A DNA stretch of 42,127 nt from JABDGZ01 sp964487685 (lineage in GTDB: Bacteria; Omnitrophota; Gorgyraeia; Zapsychrales; Fredricksoniimonadaceae): positions 1 through 42,127 of the forward strand of contig CAZASA010000013.1 in the NCBI GenBank assembly GCA_964487685.1, read 5' to 3'. The translations under genes and the position numbers were made by a program. Below the pieces are notes generated by a model. It was given only the letters and a program-made list of their open reading frames with translations, ran no database searches and was not told the origin of the DNA. Numbering within the stretch: position 1 is the stretch's first letter; each line of letters starts with the position of its first letter. Shown here in pieces: positions 26,295 to 33,611 of this stretch.

Positions 26295-26364
26295 GTATAC
26301 GTACTTCCACTGATATACCTACGTACTTTAGCTCATGGTTTGCGGTGTTCGTTTCCTTTATAAT
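26295..26364 (+). promoter_or_regulatory. Promoter region E with two TACGTACTT boxes
   Basis: TACGTACTT occurs at 26298-26306 and again at 26320-26328, exactly 22 bases (about two helical turns) apart. The second is embedded in TACCTACGTA (26316-26325). A consensus TATAAT lies at 26359-26364. The box-to-TATAAT distance is about 8 bases longer than in promoters A-D. The stretch 26365-26433 shows only a ribosome site. Confidence 0.5.
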
Positions 26365-26433
26365 TAATGAACGGAGAAGTTTAAATAAATTATTCAGGCA
26401 TTTTAATGAACTAATATCAAGAAAGGGGAAGTT

Positions 26434-26631
26434 ATGGAACCGTTAGGAAAGAAGAATGGCAAGAAGCCGGTGGTGAATACGGGCATCAAGGTATCAGCGG
26501 TAAAGGTGAATATCAGTACAGATGCGATCGCTAAAAAGGCGTATGAGCTTTATGAGAAACGCGGACGTCAGCCGGGTTTTGAGCATCAGGATTGGATCGA
26601 AGCCAGGAAAATTTTAGAGGCAGGTGCATGA
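26434..26631 (+). CDS. DUF2934 protein (copy 3)
   Basis: The 65-residue protein has a Lys-rich N-terminus and a C-terminal DUF2934 domain (IAKKAYELYEKRGRQPG, DWIEARKIL). It lacks the His clusters of copies 1 and 2. AAGGGGAA precedes the ATG. The stop overlaps the response-regulator start as ATGA. The function is unknown; coupling to a response regulator is notable. Confidence 0.75.
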   Translation: MEPLGKKNGKKPVVNTGIKVSAVKVNISTDAIAKKAYELYEKRGRQPGFEHQDWIEARKILEAGA

Positions 26632-26990
26632 AGAAAAAGATTTTGCTGGTTGACGACCATGATGATTTTCGTCAAACAGTCAAAGATTATCTTGTCGGGC
26701 ACAAGTTAGGCCTGGAGATATTTGAGGCCAATAGCGGGGAGATGGGCGTGCTCAAGGCTGCCTGTGTGAAGCCGGATATTGTCCTCATGGATATCAGCCT
26801 GCCCAACGAAAATGGATTTGAAGCAGCAAGGCAAATCCTGGAAGATCAACCTGATTGTGATATAATCATCCTGACCTTATTTGATGTGGCGGTCTTTAAA
26901 AAGGACGCTGAAAAGATCAAGGTCAGGTCATTTGTCGGAAAGAATGAAGTATACAATAAACTATTGCCAGCGATCAAAGAGTGTCTGTAA
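26628..26990 (+). CDS. Receiver-only response regulator
   Basis: The 120-residue protein is a single receiver domain. D9 and D10 form the acid pocket, D55 in MDISLPN is the phosphorylation site, and T83 and K105 are the switch residues. The sequence around D55 (SLPNENGFEAARQI) is of the NarL/FixJ receiver type, but there is no DNA-binding domain. It may shuttle phosphate or bind a protein partner. I chose the ATG at 26628, which overlaps the DUF2934 stop; the frame from 26592 would only add residues from inside that gene. The in-window kinase is a possible partner. Confidence 0.88.
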   Translation: MKKKILLVDDHDDFRQTVKDYLVGHKLGLEIFEANSGEMGVLKAACVKPDIVLMDISLPNENGFEAARQILEDQPDCDIIILTLFDVAVFKKDAEKIKVRSFVGKNEVYNKLLPAIKECL

Positions 26991-27790
26991 AAAAGAAAAT
27001 CCCCATCCTTCCCTTAATTGAATTTAATAATATTACTGTTCTCAAAGGTGAGTTCCAGAAGGTCCTGGACGATATCTCTCTTAAGATCTTCGAGGGAGAG
27101 AACGTGGCCATTCTGGGCCCTAACGGGGCAGGCAAGTCATCCTTGATCAAGGTCATCACCCGGGAATATTATCCTTTTGACCAGGACAGTGGATGTTCAT
27201 TTAAAATTTGGGGAAAAGATTCCTGGGATGTTTTTGATCTGAGGTCTTTGCTCGGGATCGTTTCCAATGATCTGCAATATGCCTGCAACAGGGACATCAC
27301 CGGAATGGAAATGGTATTATCAGGTTTTTTCAGCAGTATCGGGCTTTTCCGGGAACACCTGACATCTCAGATGAAAAAAAAGGCCCGGGATATCATTGAA
27401 TTCTTGGAGATCGGGAATTTGAGTAACAGGACCATGGACCAAATGTCCTCCGGAGAAGCCAGGCGATTTTTGATCGGCAGGGCCTTGGTGCATGATCCCA
27501 AGGCGCTTATCCTGGATGAGCCGACCAACAGTCTTGATCTTTACGCCCTTCATAAATTCAGCAATATTTTAAGTAAAATTACAAAGTCAGGGACAAGCAT
27601 CATCCTTGTTACCCATAATCTTTCGGATATTATCCCGGAAATAAACCGCGTCATCTTAATGAAAAATGGAAAATTTTATAAAGATGGTCTTAAGGAATCG
27701 ATCCTTACCCGCAGCAATATTTCCAAACTTTTTGAAGCTTCCGTTGAAATAAAGCAAAAAGACGGGTATTATTACGCTTTAAGAGGTTAG
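26981..27790 (+). CDS. ABC transporter ATP-binding protein
   Basis: The start is a GTG at 26981, overlapping the receiver gene by 10 bases. The 269-residue ATPase has Walker A GPNGAGKSS, a variant signature SSGEARR, Walker B LILDEPTNSLD and switch His in LVTHNLSD. The sequence resembles single-domain ATPases of the YlmA/ModF-like group. No permease gene is adjacent, so it may pair with a distant one or act as a regulatory ATPase. The neighbour is undecaprenyl diphosphatase, which suggests but does not prove an envelope role. Confidence 0.85.
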   Translation: MSVKKKIPILPLIEFNNITVLKGEFQKVLDDISLKIFEGENVAILGPNGAGKSSLIKVITREYYPFDQDSGCSFKIWGKDSWDVFDLRSLLGIVSNDLQYACNRDITGMEMVLSGFFSSIGLFREHLTSQMKKKARDIIEFLEIGNLSNRTMDQMSSGEARRFLIGRALVHDPKALILDEPTNSLDLYALHKFSNILSKITKSGTSIILVTHNLSDIIPEINRVILMKNGKFYKDGLKESILTRSNISKLFEASVEIKQKDGYYYALRG

Positions 27791-27797
27791 AAGTCCT

Positions 27798-28661
27798 ATG
27801 CCATTCCTGCAAATCTTGATCCTCGCCATTGTCCAAGGGGCCACGGAATTATTACCGGTCTCAAGCTCGGCCCATGTCATCGTTGCCGAAAAATTGATGG
27901 GTCTTGATCCGACGAGTCCTGATATGACCCTTCTGTTGGTGATGCTGCACACAGGCACTATGCTGGCAGTCATTGTTTATTTTTGGAAATCGTGGAAAAC
28001 AAATTTTTTCTCTTCCCCTAAAGTGACGTTAGAAACAGTCAAAACGATCGTGATCGCGACCATCGCAACGGGAGTGGTGGGAATTATATTAAAAACCTTG
28101 ATCGAAAAAATATTTCTAAAAGGTGTTGCCCATGCTGAGATTGAAATGATCTTTGGCAATATGCTTTTGATCGCCGCGGCACTGGCGGCGGTCGGGGCCT
28201 TGATCCTTTGCACAGGATTTAAAAAAGAAGAGGATCAAAAACAGTGGTCAACAGTCGGGACCATACCGGCTTGTTTGATCGGGATGGTCCAGGGGATTTG
28301 TTTGCCTTTCCGGGGATTTTCACGTTCAGGAGCAACAATTTCTACCGGCCTTATTTTAGGGATAGATAAAAAGACGGTCGAAGATTTTAGTTTTGCTTTG
28401 GCCGTTATTCTGACTCCGCCGGTGATCTTGAGAGAAGCGATGAGATTCCTAAAGGTACAACATGCTGCGGCGCATCATGGAGCAGGAATAATTGGGCTAT
28501 TTGTCCCAAGCTTAGTCGGGATGGTCCTAAGTTTTATATCCGGTTTTCTGGCCCTTAAATGGCTGTCCAATTGGCTTGAAGGTGGTCGCTGGTATTTATT
28601 CGGTTTCTATTGTTTATTCGCCTCAGCTGTAATTCTCTTGCTCCATAGCCAAGGGTTATAG
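27798..28661 (+). CDS. uppP: Undecaprenyl-diphosphatase UppP (BacA)
   Basis: The 287-residue membrane protein recycles undecaprenyl diphosphate to the monophosphate carrier for peptidoglycan and other glycans. The first catalytic motif is Q13GATELLPVSSSAH26, with E17 and H26. The second is FRGFSRSGATIS with its essential Arg. About eight hydrophobic helices follow the UppP pattern and the length is normal. It begins seven bases after the ABC ATPase stop in the same operon. Confidence 0.95.
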   Translation: MPFLQILILAIVQGATELLPVSSSAHVIVAEKLMGLDPTSPDMTLLLVMLHTGTMLAVIVYFWKSWKTNFFSSPKVTLETVKTIVIATIATGVVGIILKTLIEKIFLKGVAHAEIEMIFGNMLLIAAALAAVGALILCTGFKKEEDQKQWSTVGTIPACLIGMVQGICLPFRGFSRSGATISTGLILGIDKKTVEDFSFALAVILTPPVILREAMRFLKVQHAAAHHGAGIIGLFVPSLVGMVLSFISGFLALKWLSNWLEGGRWYLFGFYCLFASAVILLLHSQGL

Positions 28662-28677
28662 TAGAATCTTGAAAAAG

Positions 28678-28702
28678 ACCCCCGATTAAAACATTCGGGG
28701 GT
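28678..28702 (-). repeat. Palindromic repeat, ATGYTTTAA-loop family (copy 1)
   Basis: An 8 bp stem (ACCCCCGA/TCGGGGGT) encloses a 9-base loop. Read on the minus strand, the loop is ATGTTTTAA and the stem is preceded by GTCA. The copy inside the giant gene at 30537 has the same structure with loop ATGCTTTAA. On the minus strand it is followed by CTTTTTC, so it could end transcription in that direction. It has no T-run on the + strand. Confidence 0.65.
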
Positions 28703-28720
28703 GACATTGGAGGGGTTTAA

Positions 28721-29674
28721 ATGCGATTTTCCGAACTTAATGAATCTCAAATTCTGGCTTTAGCCATCACGGCAGAGGAAGAAGACGGCCGTATTTTTCG
28801 TGATTTTGCCCAACAGTACCGTAAAGATTTCCCGGCAACAGCAACTCTTTTTGATAATATGGCTGATGAAGAATCTGGCCATCGCCATCGCTTGATCGAG
28901 CTGTATCAAAAGAAATTTGGCGAGCATATCCCGCTTGTCCGCAGGCAGGATGTGCAAGGGTTCATGGTGCCGCGCACATCAATGCTGATCCATGCGTTGC
29001 GTCCGGAAAAAGCACGTGAACAAGCCTCTATCATGGAATTGGGTGCCCGTAGGTTCTACGAGGCCGCTGTCTTGCAATGCAAGGATGCTTCAGTAAGAAA
29101 GCTGTTAGGTGACCTGGCCATGGAAGAACAGCGCCATGAGACCGTTGCCCAGAAAATAAACGAGCAGCAAGCCGCTGATGGCGAAGTAAGTATTGAAGAG
29201 GACATGGGCCGAAGGCTTTTTGTCCTGCGCATTGTCCAGCCGGGTTTGGCCGGGCTCATGGATGGTTCAGTTTCTACATTGGCTCCGCTTTTCGCAGCAG
29301 CCTTTGCCACGGCCAATACCGCGGAAACTTTCAAAGTAGGTCTTGCGGCTTCAGTGGGTGCCGGTATCAGTATGGGTTTTGCTGAAGCATTGTCTGATGA
29401 TGGCAAGTTAAGCGGCAGAGGAACACCTTGGATCCGTGGGGCGGTTTGCGGGCTTATGACAGCTTTAGGCGGCCTTGGGCATACCTTGCCTTTTTTATTT
29501 CCTGATTTTCATCTGGCCATGACGGTGGCCATGGTCGTGGTGGTCTTTGAATTGACTATTATTTCCCTTATCCGCTGGAAATATATGGATACGCCGTTCT
29601 TATCTGCCGCTTTCCAGGTGATCGTTGGCGGTCTTCTTGTATTCCTGGCTGGTTGGTTCATTGGCGCCAGTTAA
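28721..29674 (+). CDS. mbfA: Iron exporter MbfA (erythrin-VIT1 fusion)
   Basis: Residues about 1-150 are a ferritin-like (erythrin) domain with iron-ligand motifs AEEEDGRIF, DEESGHRHR and MEEQRHE. Residues about 165-317 are a VIT1-type membrane domain (GLMDGSVSTLAPLFAAAFATAN, SMGFAEALSDDG). This architecture is MbfA, described in rhizobia as a membrane-bound ferritin that exports ferrous iron and protects against peroxide stress. GGAGGGG precedes the ATG. Only a weak promoter candidate (TTGCTC, 18 bp, TAGAAT at 28662) is seen upstream, so read-through from uppP is possible. It is the second VIT-fold iron transporter in the window. Confidence 0.92.
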   Translation: MRFSELNESQILALAITAEEEDGRIFRDFAQQYRKDFPATATLFDNMADEESGHRHRLIELYQKKFGEHIPLVRRQDVQGFMVPRTSMLIHALRPEKAREQASIMELGARRFYEAAVLQCKDASVRKLLGDLAMEEQRHETVAQKINEQQAADGEVSIEEDMGRRLFVLRIVQPGLAGLMDGSVSTLAPLFAAAFATANTAETFKVGLAASVGAGISMGFAEALSDDGKLSGRGTPWIRGAVCGLMTALGGLGHTLPFLFPDFHLAMTVAMVVVVFELTIISLIRWKYMDTPFLSAAFQVIVGGLLVFLAGWFIGAS

Positions 29675-29847
29675 GAGATTATTTTTTATTGAAAAATTAA
29701 ATATTTTTTCATTGAGCTATAACTTTGTACATATCAATAAGTTATAAATAATTGTTTTTTTATTCCTGATTTGACAATCCTCTAAAATATGTTACCTTTT
29801 ACCAAGGTAGCGCTTTCTCAATAATCTTCCCTTATATAGAGGTAGTC
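29675..29847 (+). other. AT-rich upstream region of the first giant gene
   Basis: These 173 bases hold no gene. TTGACA occurs at 29771 but no good -10 lies at the normal distance (TATGTT is 13 bases on). TACCTT-N5-AAGGTA (29793-29809) is an inverted repeat that may be an operator. A ribosome site GAGGT precedes the ATG at 29848. No TACCTNNGTA box is present. Confidence 0.4.
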
Positions 29848-32800
29848 ATGCTTTTTAGACGTTTGCTTTGTATTTGGATCACTATTAGCTTTGTCTCTAC
29901 TTTAATTCTTCCACCGCAAAGACTATTTGCCCAAACTGCCTTGGATTTGCCTGCGCCTGGCAGTATGGTTTCAGTCAGTCCCAGCTTTGAGCCTGCCTTG
30001 ATCAGGGGGTTGACAGTTCATCAGGACAATCCTTTTTTATTTGATTTCATCGTTGATCCCGGCCAGTCAAAACTATCCAAGCAAGAATTAAAAGATGAAT
30101 CTGAGCGCATGATCAAGTATTTCTTTGCCGCTTTGACCATTCCCGATAAAGATATTTGGGTCAATTTGAGCCCCTATGAAAAAGACCGGATGATCCCGAT
30201 CTCATTAGGCCAAACAGCCATGGGCCGCGATCTGCTGGCGCAGGATTATATGCTCAAGCAATTGACCGCTTCTTTAATATACCCTCAAAAGGCCCTGGGC
30301 AAGACATTTTGGAATGAGGTTTATACTAAAGCCAAGGCCATGTATGGCACAACCGAAGTCCCGGTCAATACCTTTAATAAGGTATGGATCGTGCCCCAAA
30401 GAGCCGGTATCTATGAACACGGCCAGACTGCATTTATCGTAGACGGCCATTTAAAAGTCATGCTAGAAGAAGATTATCTGGCTATGACTAAACACCAACA
30501 AAATCTGTCATCTCCAAATAAATTTCAAACCATGTCATCCCCGAATGCTTTAATCGGGGATCCAAACTCAGCAAATACAACCCATTCAATTGCTTCCAAT
30601 ATCATCCGTCAAATCATCCTTCCCGAAATTGAAAAAGAGATCAACGAAGGCAAGAATTTTGCCACCCTGCGCCAGATCTTTTATGCTCAGGTATTGGCCG
30701 TTTGGTTTAAGCGTAATCTAAAGCAGGCCTTGCTTAATCATGTCTATGCCAACAAGGGAACAGTTAAAGGGATCGATCAAAATGATGCCGCAACCAACGA
30801 AGCCATATTTCATCAATATCTAAAGGCTTACAAAAAAGGCGTCTTTAATTATATCCAGGAAGAAATTGATCCTCTAACGCAACAAACCATGCCCAGAAAA
30901 TATTTCTCCGGCGGGTACAGTACCAGGGATGTTAAGCTTGATCCCAAACAGCCTACTGTTGCTGAAGAGACAGCCACCGATTACGTCAAAGTAACAACCC
31001 TCGCCGCTTCACCAGCACAAGCTGTTCAATTACAAAATCAATCAGCACCTTCTAACGCGGCGATGTTTAACAGTGAAGGGAAAGAGACTTTTCCTGATAT
31101 TAGAGACTTATTGGAGAGGGGTGTTCAGTTTATTGGGTCGGATAACCGGGGGAAGAATGAATTTTTTGAGCTTCCCGCCCAGCGTCCATTTGTTTCAACG
31201 TCGCAGTCCGGGCCGTATTATACAGATATCAATAGATTCATTGACGCCAGAAGGGCCCATTTAAGTACGCTTCTTTATTTACACCAGCAGATCGCCCCTC
31301 AAGTGCCTTATGTGCAATGGCAGACAAAAGTAAAACGATCCCCGTCTGCTGCCAGAGAGATTTATCTTTACCAGTCTTTAGAAGATCTGGCCGGGATGTA
31401 TGCTTTTCAGTTCATAGATCAAGGGCCTTGGTATGCGGTTGGATTTTATGGTGATCATGAAGCCACAGAAAAAATTGCCGTCATAAATTTAAGCACCATG
31501 ACTGAGGTCACAAATTTTGAAAACCCTCATTCTGTTTATACCACCAGGGCAAGGATTCGGGTAAACGGAAAGAATGGGACCGTTGAAATGTTCGGTGCAG
31601 AAAATGATCCGGATAAGACCAAGGACAGTATTCAAGGAAAGAATACCGTGGAATTACTTGATGCCAAGAAAATTGTCGCTGATCTTAGATTGTTAATCAC
31701 TGATAATGAAGGTAATGTGCATTTTCAAAAAACTCCCAAAGATGTAACTACATTCAATGCACTTCAGGTTGAACATGGGGTTTCCCGAATTGATAAGGGC
31801 CCTGATGGTATTGTTTTCCCAAGAGCGCTGGTCTTGGATGTGTTAAATGCGATGTATAAGGCAGGTTCTGATATCCCTGGAATTTATGGGATGAGTCAAT
31901 TCCCAGGACAGGCTGAGCCCTCTTTTGATGTTCTGCCGTTAATTAACCAACAATCTCAGGAGATACATGATCTTTCCAACGACGGGATGAGGGTGCTGAA
32001 GGCTGTGATGAGGGAATATTTCGCTCCTGAAGCTGTCAGTACCTATGGTCCTCCGGAAGGATTTACAGGACGGACGCTTTATTTGGGTATTACACGGCCT
32101 TTAGACATGCAGGATGAGCTTACAGCGATCCATAAGGATTTTTGGAATTGGATTACTGCAAACATAAAGCATTTGGAAAAAGCCAGTCCGGCGATGACGG
32201 TCAATGAGGCAGTAGATCGGATAACTACCAATATGCAATGGGATAGATCACCCCAAACGATGGTCTATGTATTTTATAAGGGCAAAGGAATATATTTTCC
32301 AGAATTGAAGGATTTTAAGCAATCGGATCTAAGGCAAGCCCTTATAAAGGCAGTTGGGGAAAAAGGAGCTATAAAATTTCTTTCAAAGAAAAATAGAAGT
32401 AACACCTTCCTTCTTAGTGATCGAATTTTGGAGACAGTGCCAGGTGATAGTACTGTTTTAGAGCCGTCGACGGAACTAGCGCCGGTGCTTAGTGGAACTC
32501 CTGGACAGGTCAAAAGCGAAATCGTACAATTACTTGCCCAAGCGCTGCTAATCATAAAACAATTTGACACAGCTACGTATCATAAAGTTAGAGCAGGTAA
32601 TAATCCTGATTCTCTCGTAGATATGATAAGAGCTTTTAGCACCGATCTCACACAAGCAAGATCAAAACCGGATTGGATTGAAATTAAAAAGACTTTAGCC
32701 AGAGATAAAGGCCAACGGGATGCCAGAATCTTGGAATTATCGCAGGGAAGATTAAGATCAGGATCAAGCTTTAGGCTTGATCAAAGAGGCAGTTTAAAAG

Positions 32801-33492
32801 ACCAATTGTCGAAAATCTTCGATGATATTTCAACAAAAGTCGATTCCATGGCTAGCGCGGCGATGACTTCGGCGGGGTATTTGCTTGAGCAGATCAATAC
32901 TTTAATGGATTCTATAAAAGTAAGGGAATTTACGGCACCATCAGATTCGGATTTAGCAAGGATATTGGAGCATATTAAACAGCTTTTGCCGGGAAAGACA
33001 TTTTTATTGCCAGACTCGCTAAAATCTCATTTTATGGCTACACCTAGTGTCATCGCCCAAGCTTTGTACAAGAAGATCACCAGAACTAATATGGATCCAG
33101 AAACTAATCGACTTGTTTCTACATTCTTTTCAGCAGAACCAACAGGCGTAACAAAATTTGTGCTTATCAACGATAAACAAGAAAAAGTTTCAGAATACAG
33201 GATCAAGCTTTTAAATGGAGAAAAAAGGGTTTTAGAAAAGGCTGCACAGGCTGGAGCTAATGCAGCGATGGGGCATTTAGACAATCCTCTGCGCGGTGGT
33301 ATCGATTTAAGCGCGCAGGATTCAGCCTTGCGTGTGGAGAAGGATGCCAATGGCGGGGTGAAGGTCAATGTGGATCCAGCTATGTTCGCGCGTGTTGAAC
33401 GTGAAGGCCTGCGTGAAGTCGATCCTGTGATCATCAACATGCAGCCTGCTGATATGCGTTCAATGTTTGGCTTGGATATAATTAATAAATAA
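29848..33492 (+). CDS. Giant secreted protein with Omnitrophota-type N- and C-terminal domains (1214 aa)
   Basis: A signal peptide (cleavage near LFA-QT) leads into an N-terminal domain of about 330 residues shared with the next gene. Shared motifs are LDLPAPGSMV, NPFLFDFI, WVNLSPYEK, GRDLLAQDYMLKQ, VPVNTFNKVWIVP, KVMLEEDYL, NEGKNF and PRKYFSGG. The centre (about 410-1120) has no domain I recognise. It contains Ala-Met-(Thr) tags at M406, M783, M1006 and M1141. The last 75 residues contain GGIDLS and the segment VDPAMFARVEREGLREVDPVIINMQP, again shared with the next gene. The shared ends suggest a common export or surface anchoring route. A palindromic repeat is embedded at about residues 229-238. 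The role of the protein is unknown. Confidence 0.85.
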   Translation: MLFRRLLCIWITISFVSTLILPPQRLFAQTALDLPAPGSMVSVSPSFEPALIRGLTVHQDNPFLFDFIVDPGQSKLSKQELKDESERMIKYFFAALTIPDKDIWVNLSPYEKDRMIPISLGQTAMGRDLLAQDYMLKQLTASLIYPQKALGKTFWNEVYTKAKAMYGTTEVPVNTFNKVWIVPQRAGIYEHGQTAFIVDGHLKVMLEEDYLAMTKHQQNLSSPNKFQTMSSPNALIGDPNSANTTHSIASNIIRQIILPEIEKEINEGKNFATLRQIFYAQVLAVWFKRNLKQALLNHVYANKGTVKGIDQNDAATNEAIFHQYLKAYKKGVFNYIQEEIDPLTQQTMPRKYFSGGYSTRDVKLDPKQPTVAEETATDYVKVTTLAASPAQAVQLQNQSAPSNAAMFNSEGKETFPDIRDLLERGVQFIGSDNRGKNEFFELPAQRPFVSTSQSGPYYTDINRFIDARRAHLSTLLYLHQQIAPQVPYVQWQTKVKRSPSAAREIYLYQSLEDLAGMYAFQFIDQGPWYAVGFYGDHEATEKIAVINLSTMTEVTNFENPHSVYTTRARIRVNGKNGTVEMFGAENDPDKTKDSIQGKNTVELLDAKKIVADLRLLITDNEGNVHFQKTPKDVTTFNALQVEHGVSRIDKGPDGIVFPRALVLDVLNAMYKAGSDIPGIYGMSQFPGQAEPSFDVLPLINQQSQEIHDLSNDGMRVLKAVMREYFAPEAVSTYGPPEGFTGRTLYLGITRPLDMQDELTAIHKDFWNWITANIKHLEKASPAMTVNEAVDRITTNMQWDRSPQTMVYVFYKGKGIYFPELKDFKQSDLRQALIKAVGEKGAIKFLSKKNRSNTFLLSDRILETVPGDSTVLEPSTELAPVLSGTPGQVKSEIVQLLAQALLIIKQFDTATYHKVRAGNNPDSLVDMIRAFSTDLTQARSKPDWIEIKKTLARDKGQRDARILELSQGRLRSGSSFRLDQRGSLKDQLSKIFDDISTKVDSMASAAMTSAGYLLEQINTLMDSIKVREFTAPSDSDLARILEHIKQLLPGKTFLLPDSLKSHFMATPSVIAQALYKKITRTNMDPETNRLVSTFFSAEPTGVTKFVLINDKQEKVSEYRIKLLNGEKRVLEKAAQAGANAAMGHLDNPLRGGIDLSAQDSALRVEKDANGGVKVNVDPAMFARVEREGLREVDPVIINMQPADMRSMFGLDIINK
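30537..30561 (+). repeat. Palindromic repeat, ATGYTTTAA-loop family (copy 2, inside coding sequence)
   Basis: ATCCCCGA / TCGGGGAT (8 bp stem) encloses ATGCTTTAA, preceded by GTC. It is the same family as 28678 (one base different in the loop). It is read through in frame as part of the peptide MSSPNALIGDPNS, which has no counterpart in the paralogue. Confidence 0.65.
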
Positions 33493-33611
33493 TTTTGCCT
33501 TTTTCCGCCGTAAATTTTCATATCTCCTCGGAATTTCCTTAAGAAAACGCTTTCTTGAAATCACTTACAATCCCTTGATTTACATATATTTATGTTAAAT
33601 ACTTTAGATAT

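Noticed and set aside
28678..28702. Intrinsic terminator of uppP on the + strand
   Set aside because: There is no T-run after the stem on the + strand, and the same hairpin family occurs inside a coding sequence. A repeat is the better reading.
33027..33521. Minus-strand 164-residue ORF at the end of the first giant gene
   Set aside because: It lies opposite the conserved GGIDL domain, has no ribosome site and no recognisable domain.
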